The notes beneath the pieces are model-generated. The model saw only the letters and a program-made list of their open reading frames with translations, was not told where the DNA came from and did not search any database. From Phyllobacteriaceae bacterium (lineage in GTDB: Bacteria > Pseudomonadota > Alphaproteobacteria > Rhizobiales > Rhizobiaceae), in NCBI GenBank assembly GCA_024742765.1, contig JANSXT010000002.1, positions 1-64,000 of the forward strand: DNA of 64,000 nt, read 5' to 3'. The position numbers were made by a program, and so were the translations under genes. Positions 54,663-62,366 of the stretch are shown here, piece by piece; position 1 is the stretch's first letter, and every line of letters begins with the position of its first letter.

Positions 54663-56222
54663 ATGGCTTCAGGGTTCATCACAAGACGCGGCGTGCTTGG
54701 CGCCGGTGCGGCTTTGCCGCTGATAATGAAAATGGGACCGGCGTTGGCGCAAGAGCGTCCGTCGATAACGGTGGCGATGCAGGAGATCCGCACGGAGATG
54801 GACCCACTGCATCCGCGCGCCATCGCATTGACCGCATTTCGTGTGCTGGAAAGCATCTACGACAAACCTTTGCGTATCGACTACGACGCCGGCGGTGAGC
54901 CGGTGCCGGCGCTTGCCGAGCGCATTGAACAGGTCGACGATACCACGCATCTGATGACGTTGCGCCGGGGCGTTCTGTTCCATGACGGGAGCGAAATGCG
55001 CGCCGAGGATGTCGCGTTCACTTTCGGCTCCGAGCGGATGCGCAACGAGGACGCGCCGGGCTACGGCGTCGGCCAACAGTCGCTGGCGCTGATCTCGGAC
55101 GTTGAAGTGGTCGATGACTACACGGTCCGGATCACCACAAGCGCACCGGATCCGATTTTCCAGCGTCGTTGGGCAGGGGTTGGCACCGGCATCATAAGCC
55201 GCGCGGCTTACGAAGCGGCGGACGACTTTGAGACCTGGGCACGTAACCCTATTGCCGCAGGTCCCTACAAAGTTGTCGACATGCGCGAGAATGACTTCAT
55301 CCTGCTGGAAGCGCATGACGACTATTGGGGCGGCATGCCACCGCTGCAATCGATCCGATTCCAGATGGTGTCGGAGCTTTCGGCGCGGATCGCAGGCCTT
55401 CGCGCTGGCGATTTCGACATCATCACCACGGTCTCTCCGGACCAGATCGAGACCATAGAGGCCAACGCCGGTTTCGACGTCGTCGGTGGTGACAACATGC
55501 ACTTCCGGACGCTCGCCTATGACGTCAACCATCCGGTTCTGGCCGACCCACGGGTCCGGCAGGCGATGAACCTTGCTATCGATCGCGAACTGATTGTCGA
55601 ATCCTTGTGGTCCAACCGTATCAGCATTCCCCGCTGCCACCAGAACCCCGGCTACGGGCCGCTTTACGACGCCTCCCGGGCGATCCCGGCCTATGACCCC
55701 GACCGCGCGCGGCAACTGTTGCAGGAGGCCGGCTATAGTGGCGAGCTGATCCCTTTCCGGACCGTCGGTTCGTTCTACACAGCCGAGCTTGCGACCACGC
55801 AGGTGCTCGTCGAAATGTGGCGGGCCGTGGGCCTCAACATCGAGATCCAGGTCAAGGAGAACTGGGGTCAGGTGCTCGATCCGGTCGGTCGTGGCTTCAA
55901 CAACTCGTCCGACGGAACCTACTATCCCGACCCCCTAGCTTCGCTTTGGACGCGTTGGGGCGAAACTGGAGCGTTCCAATCACGCGGCTATTGGTCGAAC
56001 GAAGAGTTCAACCAGCTTGGCAAAACGCTTGTCTCCTCGACGGATCAGCAGGAGCGTCGCGATGCGTTTCAGCGTATGCTCGATATCTGGTGCAACGAGG
56101 ACCCGCCGGGAACCGTCCTGCATTCGCTGGGTGAGTTCTTCGGCAAGCGTGCCGACATCATTTGGGAGCCGACCCAGACGGCCTTGCTCGATTTCCGCCC
56201 AGGCGCGATTTCCTTCAGCTAA
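54663..56222 (+). CDS. Peptide-type ABC substrate-binding protein (SBP_bac_5), Tat signal
   Basis: A 519-aa periplasmic protein of the DppA/OppA/NikA group. The N terminus ITRRGVLGAGAALPLI has a twin-Arg pattern. The family start PLRIDYDAGGEPVPALAERIEQVDD and RVRQAMNLAIDRELIV are recognisable (seen in parts). It binds oligopeptides or other solutes (glutathione, nickel chelates, oligosaccharides) for the transporter encoded next. Confidence 0.93.
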   Translation: MASGFITRRGVLGAGAALPLIMKMGPALAQERPSITVAMQEIRTEMDPLHPRAIALTAFRVLESIYDKPLRIDYDAGGEPVPALAERIEQVDDTTHLMTLRRGVLFHDGSEMRAEDVAFTFGSERMRNEDAPGYGVGQQSLALISDVEVVDDYTVRITTSAPDPIFQRRWAGVGTGIISRAAYEAADDFETWARNPIAAGPYKVVDMRENDFILLEAHDDYWGGMPPLQSIRFQMVSELSARIAGLRAGDFDIITTVSPDQIETIEANAGFDVVGGDNMHFRTLAYDVNHPVLADPRVRQAMNLAIDRELIVESLWSNRISIPRCHQNPGYGPLYDASRAIPAYDPDRARQLLQEAGYSGELIPFRTVGSFYTAELATTQVLVEMWRAVGLNIEIQVKENWGQVLDPVGRGFNNSSDGTYYPDPLASLWTRWGETGAFQSRGYWSNEEFNQLGKTLVSSTDQQERRDAFQRMLDIWCNEDPPGTVLHSLGEFFGKRADIIWEPTQTALLDFRPGAISFS

Positions 56223-56292
56223 GCTGCCCTCTCGAACCGGCATCGCCCCGGCCCGCACACGCGGTCGGGGCGGTTTCATCGCGCAGGATGGA

Positions 56293-58029
56293 ATGCCCAT
56301 GTCAGCCTCGCCCCAACCCATCATCGCCGGGCCCGGTCATCGGAGACAAGGGGAACGTGCGCTGCACGTTATGAAAGATGCCCATCTACGGCTGAACGGC
56401 CTTTCGGTCTTTCTGCCGGACGATCATGGTGACAAACACATCGTCCAGGATGTGAGCTTGAATGTCCCTCACGGAGAGCTTCTTGCCCTGATCGGTGAAA
56501 GCGGCAGCGGCAAGAGCATGACCTGCTCGGCGCTGGCCGGCATTTTGCCGGCGCGGATGCGCGTTCAGGGCACAGCGTTGCTGGACGGAGTTGACCTTCT
56601 CGCCGCCCCGCAATGCGCCCCATCCAGGTCTTCGACCGCGATCATCTTCCAGAACCCGAGCCAGTGCCTGAACCCAGTCAGGACGATCGGGTTCCAGCTT
56701 GTCGAGACAGTTCGGATGCATCGCGGACTCGCAAAACGTCAGGCCCGGACAGCAGCTCTCGACGCACTCAGTGATGTCGGTCTCGACGGTCCCGAGCGGC
56801 TGATGCACGCCTACCCGCATCAACTATCGGGCGGGATGAACCAACGCGTCATGATTGCGCTGGCACTTGCAACGGACCCCCGATTGCTGATTGCCGACGA
56901 GCCTACCTCGTCCCTGGATGTTACCACGCAGCGTCAGATCCTCGATCTGCTGGAGGACTTACGCCGGCAACGAACCATGACGGTTCTGATGGTCACGCAC
57001 GATCTGAGCGTGGCTCTGGAGCGGGCTGACCGCATCGGCGTACTTCATGATGGCCGCCTTGTGGAAACCGGAAAAGCAGGGCAGGTCCTGACGGCACCTC
57101 AACACCCCTTTACACGACGGCTTGTCGCCGCTCTGCCAAAGCTTGGCGGTGCCCAACGGTCCATCGCTCCTGACACGGTAGGGAACGAACCCGCAAATAT
57201 GCCGCAGGGCGCGTCTCTAGCGTTCAAAGGTGTCACCTTCAGGTACCCCCAAGGGCGCCTGGCTACACTGATTGGACGCCCGGCGCCGCTGACGGTAACC
57301 AATATCGGATTCGAAATCGCGCCCGGCAAATGCGTCGGCCTGATCGGCGAATCCGGCAGCGGCAAATCAACCCTGGCGAGACTTGCGCTCGGTTTCGAGA
57401 CACCGAGTTCGGGCCAAGTGCTCGTTGACGGCAAGCCGATCGATGACTGGCCGCGGCGGGCCTATCGCCAAGCGGTTCAGCCAATCTTCCAGGATCCACA
57501 CGACGCTCTCAACCCGTCCTTGCGCATCCTTGATCAAGTCGCTGAACCCCTCACCGTGCAGGGACTGGCAAGCCGCGTGGACGCAAGAAACCAGGCGATG
57601 GAACGGCTTGAGGCGGTTGGTTTGCCGGTCGGCATCGCCTCACGCCTGCCACACCAGATCAGCGGTGGGCAGGCGCAGCGCGTGGTTATCGCTCGGGCCT
57701 TGATGCTGCGGCCAAGGCTCCTCGTTGCAGACGAGGCGGTCTCGGCGCTCGACATGACGGTGCAGGCGCAGATCCTCACCCTCTTGCGCGATCTGATCGA
57801 GAGGGAGGGCCTGTCCTGCCTTTTCGTCAGCCATGACTTACGTGCGGTCTCCACGCTGTGTGACCGACTGGTGGTCCTTTATCGCGGTCAAGTCGTCGAG
57901 CAGGGTCGGACAGAGCACGTCATTGCACGTCCGGAACATCCGTACACGAGGCGTTTGCTGAGCGCCGTTCCCAAGGGCAGGAACGAGCAACATGTTGTGA
58001 CCGGTGTCGAGGAGCTGGTCTTCCGATGA
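56293..58029 (+). CDS. Fused peptide-type ABC ATPase (DppD-DppF in one chain)
   Basis: A 578-aa protein containing two complete ATPase domains. Domain 1 (about 30-290) has GESGSGKSMTC, LSGGMNQRV and LLIADEPTSSLD. Domain 2 (about 310-570) has GESGSGKSTLARL, ISGGQAQRV and LLVADEAVSALD. DppD and DppF are separate in most systems; the fused form is known in alphaproteobacteria (YejF-like). ATG 56293 or 56299 fits the AGGA site; an upstream start at 56017 lies within the binding-protein gene. Confidence 0.93.
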   Translation: MPMSASPQPIIAGPGHRRQGERALHVMKDAHLRLNGLSVFLPDDHGDKHIVQDVSLNVPHGELLALIGESGSGKSMTCSALAGILPARMRVQGTALLDGVDLLAAPQCAPSRSSTAIIFQNPSQCLNPVRTIGFQLVETVRMHRGLAKRQARTAALDALSDVGLDGPERLMHAYPHQLSGGMNQRVMIALALATDPRLLIADEPTSSLDVTTQRQILDLLEDLRRQRTMTVLMVTHDLSVALERADRIGVLHDGRLVETGKAGQVLTAPQHPFTRRLVAALPKLGGAQRSIAPDTVGNEPANMPQGASLAFKGVTFRYPQGRLATLIGRPAPLTVTNIGFEIAPGKCVGLIGESGSGKSTLARLALGFETPSSGQVLVDGKPIDDWPRRAYRQAVQPIFQDPHDALNPSLRILDQVAEPLTVQGLASRVDARNQAMERLEAVGLPVGIASRLPHQISGGQAQRVVIARALMLRPRLLVADEAVSALDMTVQAQILTLLRDLIEREGLSCLFVSHDLRAVSTLCDRLVVLYRGQVVEQGRTEHVIARPEHPYTRRLLSAVPKGRNEQHVVTGVEELVFR

Positions 58030-58967
58030 TCACCCGCTACGTCACCTTCGTCGCCCTGAAAATCGGGCGGGCGCTGCTGACGCTGCTGGTTATCGCCACG
58101 CTAACGTTCATGGTGCTGCAGATGGCCGGCGATCCGGTCACGGTTCTGCTCGGACCCGATGCGACTGATGAGATGATCCGCGGCTTTTCCGAAAGGCTGG
58201 GGCTCGACCGGTCCATTGCCGCCCAGTACGGGCTCTATCTTGCCAACATAGTGCGCGGAGAGTTCGGTATGTCGTTCCTGCACGCGCGTGACGCGCTGGA
58301 TCTGGTCATGGGGCATGTGTCCGCAACGCTCTTGCTCTCCGGCACCGCCTTGTTGCTGGCGCTTGCCATCGGCTTGCCGCTGGGCGCCTATGCCGCGATC
58401 CGACACGGGGGTACCGGCGACACGATTGCCATGACGTTCGCCGTTCTGGGCTATTGCATCCCCAACTTCTTCCTCGCCATCCTCCTGATGCTGCTCCTGT
58501 CGATCCAATGGCCGCTGTTTCCGACGGCGGGTGGTGAAACGCTGCGCCATCTGGTGCTGCCAGCGATCACGTTGGGCACGTCAGCCGCTGCAATCATAGC
58601 CCGCTTCACCCGCTCGGCACTGCTCGAAGTGCTAGGCAGCCGCTACATGGTCGCTGCCCGGTCGCGCCGGATCGCGCCCTGGCGGTTGCTGGTCCACCAC
58701 GCTCTGCCGAACGCGGCCATTCCAGTGGTCACCGTCGTCGGCTTTATGGTCGGCGGTATGATCAGCGGCTCAATCATCGTCGAATCCGTGTTCGCCTGGC
58801 CCGGCATCGGCAACCTTCTGGTCAATTCGGTTGCCAATCGCGACATTCCGGTGGTCCAGGTCATCGTGCTGTTGTCGGGCGCAACCATGGTCGTCACCAA
58901 CCTGGTGATCGACATTCTCTACGGCTGGCTCGATCCGCGCATCGGACGGAGACGCCATGCAGCCTGA
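58026..58967 (+). CDS. Peptide-type ABC permease (DppB family)
   Basis: A 313-aa permease with the DppB N terminus (TLLVIATLTFMVLQMAGDPV) and coupling loop ARSRRIAPWRLLVHHALPNA (in parts). ATGA overlap with the ATPase gene. It forms the channel with the next protein. Confidence 0.93.
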   Translation: MITRYVTFVALKIGRALLTLLVIATLTFMVLQMAGDPVTVLLGPDATDEMIRGFSERLGLDRSIAAQYGLYLANIVRGEFGMSFLHARDALDLVMGHVSATLLLSGTALLLALAIGLPLGAYAAIRHGGTGDTIAMTFAVLGYCIPNFFLAILLMLLLSIQWPLFPTAGGETLRHLVLPAITLGTSAAAIIARFTRSALLEVLGSRYMVAARSRRIAPWRLLVHHALPNAAIPVVTVVGFMVGGMISGSIIVESVFAWPGIGNLLVNSVANRDIPVVQVIVLLSGATMVVTNLVIDILYGWLDPRIGRRRHAA

Positions 58968-59850
58968 AACCGACCACCAGATCGCGGCCGCGCCCGCGCC
59001 CGATGCATTAGTGGCAACCGGATCGCCGCATCGCTGGACTATTGCCCAGATCGGCGCAGCCGCTTGGCTGGCCCTATGTGTCTTCCTGGCGCTTTTCGCG
59101 GACTTGCTCTCACCCTATGACCTCACGGCCATCGATCTGCGCGCGCGCATGGAACCGCCCGTCTTGCTTGGCGGGTCCTGGGCACATCCACTTGGCACCG
59201 ACGATCTGGGCCGCGACATGTTCACGCGGCTTGTCCACTCGATCCGCATCAGCATTCTCGTCGCAATCGTCGGCACGCTGATAGGCGCAGTGATCGGGAC
59301 TGCGCTGGGCTTTCTTGCCGCACAGGTCGGTGGATTGGTCGATGACCTGGTCATGCTGCTCGTCGATGTGCAGGCGGCCCTTCCGTTCATGATCATTGCG
59401 CTGATGCTGATTGCGCTGTTCGGCACGTCGCTCACACTCTTCATCGCCATCGTCGGCATCTACGGCTGGGAGCGCTATGCCCGGATCGCACGCGGCCTTG
59501 CGCTGTCGGCGCGCGAGCGCGGCTACGTCACCGCCGCCCGCGCCTATGACGCGCCCGCCATCCATATCTATCGCCGGCACATTCTGCCCAATGTCGCAAG
59601 CGCGCTGATCGTCAACGCGACGCTCAACTTTCCCGAGATCATCCTTGTCGAGAGTGCGCTCAGCTTTTTGGGCCTCGGCATCCAGCCGCCTATGTCGAGC
59701 CTTGGCAACATGCTGGCATTTGGCCGCGAATACCTTCTGTCAGCTTGGTGGATCGCGGTTCTGCCCGGGCTCGTCATCGTTTTGACGGCGCTTGCCGTCA
59801 GCATTCTCGGGGACCGCTTGCGCGATCGGTTGGATCCGAAACTGAAATGA
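58957..59850 (+). CDS. Peptide-type ABC permease (DppC family)
   Basis: A 297-aa permease with a cytoplasmic N terminus, the GTDDLGRDMFTRLVHSIRIS motif of DppC and coupling loop AARAYDAPAIHIYRRHILPN (in parts). It overlaps the dppB-like gene by 11 bases. Confidence 0.93.
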   Translation: MQPETDHQIAAAPAPDALVATGSPHRWTIAQIGAAAWLALCVFLALFADLLSPYDLTAIDLRARMEPPVLLGGSWAHPLGTDDLGRDMFTRLVHSIRISILVAIVGTLIGAVIGTALGFLAAQVGGLVDDLVMLLVDVQAALPFMIIALMLIALFGTSLTLFIAIVGIYGWERYARIARGLALSARERGYVTAARAYDAPAIHIYRRHILPNVASALIVNATLNFPEIILVESALSFLGLGIQPPMSSLGNMLAFGREYLLSAWWIAVLPGLVIVLTALAVSILGDRLRDRLDPKLK

Positions 59851-60524
59851 CAAACAGACCCGAGAAGCCGGCGGCAAACTGGAAAGACACGACCGGCATA
59901 CCGAGCGTTTCGGTCCCCTATGTCGGCCAGGCGCGGCGCTTCACCTGCGGTCCGGCCAGCTTGATCATGGCAATGCGGGCTCTTGACCCTATGCTTGAAG
60001 TTTCCGAGGCGCTGGAGTTCGAGCTTTGGCGTGAGGCAACTACCATTCACGGCGGCTGCGGGCCGCTCGGCCTTGCGCTAGCCGCACATCGACGCGCTTT
60101 CGGCGCCAGGGTCTGGATGAGCCATGATGGCGTTTTTGCGGGCGACCGCGCCAAAGACGCAGCTGAGCGCGAGACCATGGCGATCCTCCAGAAGCGCGAC
60201 CGGCAAGAGGCCAGCGAACGCGGCATCGCGGTCACAATCGACACACCTCCACTCGAGGAACTCGCAACATATCTGCGGGACGGTGCCGTGCCCATTGTCA
60301 TGGTCAACATCGACTTCGAGGGCCGGAACATCACTCATTGGACAGCCGTCACCGACATCGACACCGCCAAGGTCTGGGTCAACGACCCGCTTGCCGATGG
60401 GAAGGTGAGCCAGGCACACAGCACCGACAGGCCCCTTGCCATCGATCATCAACGCTTCGAAAGCTGGCGCCGTTTCGGCCAACGAGCCGAGACCGGTTGT
60501 CTTGCCCTATGGAAGGCCAAATGA
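59847..60524 (+). CDS. Peptidase C39-like protein
   Basis: A 225-aa protein of the C39-like (papain-fold) group: Cys34 in RFTCGPASLIMAM, His in ITHWTAVTDID and Asp in WVNDPL, giving a Cys-His-Asp set in the right order. No signal peptide or transporter domain, so it is a stand-alone cytoplasmic enzyme, unlike bacteriocin exporters with C39 domains. ATGA overlap with the permease places it in the operon, where it may cleave the imported peptide-like compound. Confidence 0.82.
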   Translation: MTNRPEKPAANWKDTTGIPSVSVPYVGQARRFTCGPASLIMAMRALDPMLEVSEALEFELWREATTIHGGCGPLGLALAAHRRAFGARVWMSHDGVFAGDRAKDAAERETMAILQKRDRQEASERGIAVTIDTPPLEELATYLRDGAVPIVMVNIDFEGRNITHWTAVTDIDTAKVWVNDPLADGKVSQAHSTDRPLAIDHQRFESWRRFGQRAETGCLALWKAK

Positions 60525-60703
60525 ACCAGTTAAGAAAGAGTGACTTTCAGACCCACTGCTGTTTGGTTCGGGCAGGCGGTTGAGATTGCCGATAAGCTAT
60601 CGCGTACTGCGCGCGTGCATCGGCCGGTGCTGCTGAACTGGCTTAGAGAGACGAGTCGGTCCAGTTTTTAACGAAAGCCCAGAGTTATTCATTGGGGACG
60701 GCT
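60525..60703. other. Junction after the peptide-transporter cassette
   Basis: No gene was seen. It separates the C39-like gene from copy 2 of the direct repeat, and so marks the right edge of the cassette. Confidence 0.45.
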
Positions 60704-60846
60704 GGCGCATCCGCCTGACGGCGGACCGGGCTGTCGTGAACCGAACCCGGCCTGCTCCTGGGTCGCATCCGGTTTCGGCCGTCCGGCATCCATCCCTTGC
60801 GCCTGCGCGCTCCGCTTGCCCGGTGGTCGCTGACTGACGTCAGCGG
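60704..60846. repeat. Direct repeat copy 2 (partner at 51889-52044)
   Basis: About 143 bp near-identical to 51889-52044, sharing GGGCTGTCGTGAACCGAACC, the GGGTCGCATCCGGTTTCGGC segment and a CTGACGTCAG palindrome (60834-60843). Here it directly precedes the ardC leader, which is probably its original backbone position. Confidence 0.88.
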
Positions 60847-61104
60847 CTTTTCTCTTTGTTTGCTGCACCCGGTTGCGCGGTGTGGGCGGCTCTCGGGTTT
60901 AGGCCCGCGCGGCCGTCCCTCAACCCGGCCTTGGCCGGGTCCTCCAGTCGTACCTCCTTCCGGCCCGCTTGCTCTTGGTGCCTCCGATTCAATGAGCCGA
61001 GCGGATGCGGCCCTGCGCTTCGCGCGGGCCACGCCCTCGTGGTCGCCGCCCACCCCGCTTACCGGGGTGCGCATGGCGGCGGACCTGATCATGGAGGGCC
61101 GGTC
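60847..61104 (+). promoter_or_regulatory. Stem-loop-rich leader of ardC
   Basis: This GC-rich non-coding leader contains ACCCGGCC-TT-GGCCGGGT (60923-60940) and CACCCC(7)GGGGTG (61051-61069), besides the palindrome at its left edge. GGAGGG at 61093-61098 is the ardC ribosome site. Structured leaders before antirestriction genes can act as promoters on single-stranded DNA during transfer; that role is inferred here. Confidence 0.45.
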
Positions 61105-62082
61105 ATGTCGACTGACAAGCGGCAGCGTTCACGCGGATCGAAGGCAGGCGCAGCCCGCCCGAAGACGGTGCGCGGCGATCTCTATCAGGAGGTGACCGAC
61201 GGGATCATTGCCGAGATGGAAGCGGGGCGGCTGTCGTGGGTTCAGCCATGGGACACGGCCCACGCTACCTGCGCGGTCGGCCTTCCGAGGAATGCGGTGT
61301 CCGGCAAATCTTACTCCGGCATCAACATCCTGCTCCTATGGGGTGCGGTCATCGAGCGCGGCTTTCCCGGTCAGCTCTGGCTGACCTTTCGGCAGGCCAA
61401 GGCCTTGGGCGGCACGGTGCGCAAGGGCGAACGCGGCACGGTCATCGTCTATGCCGACCGTTTCATTCCCGACCAAGAGCGCGAACAGGCGAGAGTGGAA
61501 GACCGTGAAGCCGTCGCCGTGCCATTCCTCAAACGCTATCGCGTGTTCAATGCCGCGCAATGCGACGGCCTACCGGATCGTGTCACGCGGCAGGTATCGC
61601 CGTTGCCCATCATCGAAGTCGAGCCAGAGGCCGAACGCCTTGCAACAGCGACCGGCGCGGACATCCGCATCGGCGGGGATCGCGCCTTCTATGCTCCTGA
61701 GCAGGATTTTGTGCAGGTGCCGCCGCAACCGGCCTTTCGCGTGCCCATCGATTACTACCGGACGCTGTTTCATGAGCTGGGACACTGGACCGGGCACGCT
61801 TCAAGGTTGGACCGGGACCAGAGCGGGCGCGGCAAGACCAAGACCTATGCCCGCGAGGAACTGGTCGCCGAACTCTGCGCGGCCTTTGTCTGCGCCACCT
61901 TGTCGATCAAGCCGACAGTGCGGCACGCCGACTATCTCGGCGCATGGCTGGATGTCCTGAAAGAAGACAAGCGGGCGGTCTTCAAGGCCGCAAGCCAAGC
62001 CAGCAAGGCGGCGTATTTCCTGTTGGCGATTGCTGACGGTTCGAGCGCCAACGTCACCGGTCATGCGGAGGCCGTGGCATGA
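61105..62082 (+). CDS. ardC: ArdC-type antirestriction protein (ssDNA-binding plus zincin)
   Basis: A 325-aa protein with the ArdC N-terminal single-strand DNA-binding domain (DLYQEVTDGIIAEMEAG; WLTFRQAKALGGTVRKGERG, in parts) and a C-terminal metallopeptidase-like domain with FHELGHWTGH. ArdC proteins protect incoming conjugative DNA in the recipient. ATG 61105 with GGAGGG upstream is preferred to a frame beginning at 60856 in the leader. It belongs to the mobile-element backbone. Confidence 0.92.
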   Translation: MSTDKRQRSRGSKAGAARPKTVRGDLYQEVTDGIIAEMEAGRLSWVQPWDTAHATCAVGLPRNAVSGKSYSGINILLLWGAVIERGFPGQLWLTFRQAKALGGTVRKGERGTVIVYADRFIPDQEREQARVEDREAVAVPFLKRYRVFNAAQCDGLPDRVTRQVSPLPIIEVEPEAERLATATGADIRIGGDRAFYAPEQDFVQVPPQPAFRVPIDYYRTLFHELGHWTGHASRLDRDQSGRGKTKTYAREELVAELCAAFVCATLSIKPTVRHADYLGAWLDVLKEDKRAVFKAASQASKAAYFLLAIADGSSANVTGHAEAVA

Positions 62083-62321
62083 GCGTGGCCCGTCCCTCCA
62101 CCAAAATGATCGCGACCGAAGCCACCGAGGCGGGCGAGCAACATCTCGTGCCCGGCGTTGCGCCCATCACACTGGCTGACCGCCTGTCCGTGCTGGCGGC
62201 GCAGCCGATGACACCGAAACGCAATCCCGCTGCCATGCAGAAGCCCTGCGATATCGGCCTGTTCGATCCGGTCGCACGCAACCAGACCGACCTAATGGAC
62301 TGGCTTTCTTCGGGCGGCTGA
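62079..62321 (+). CDS. Small element protein of unknown function
   Basis: An 80-aa protein whose ATG overlaps the ardC stop (ATGA). It has no domain I recognise; the C-terminal half contains PKRNPAAMQKPCDIGLFDP and NQTDLMDWL. Coupling to ardC and position before the parB-like gene argue that it is real and belongs to the element backbone. Confidence 0.65.
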   Translation: MSVARPSTKMIATEATEAGEQHLVPGVAPITLADRLSVLAAQPMTPKRNPAAMQKPCDIGLFDPVARNQTDLMDWLSSGG

Positions 62322-62366
62322 CCGTCGCCCGACCCTTCTCACCCGACCACAGCAAAGGAGACCATC

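Noticed and set aside
60856-61104. N-terminal extension of ArdC by 83 codons
   Set aside because: The extension reads through stem-loops and the noncoding leader, whereas ATG 61105 has a good ribosome site and starts at the family N terminus.
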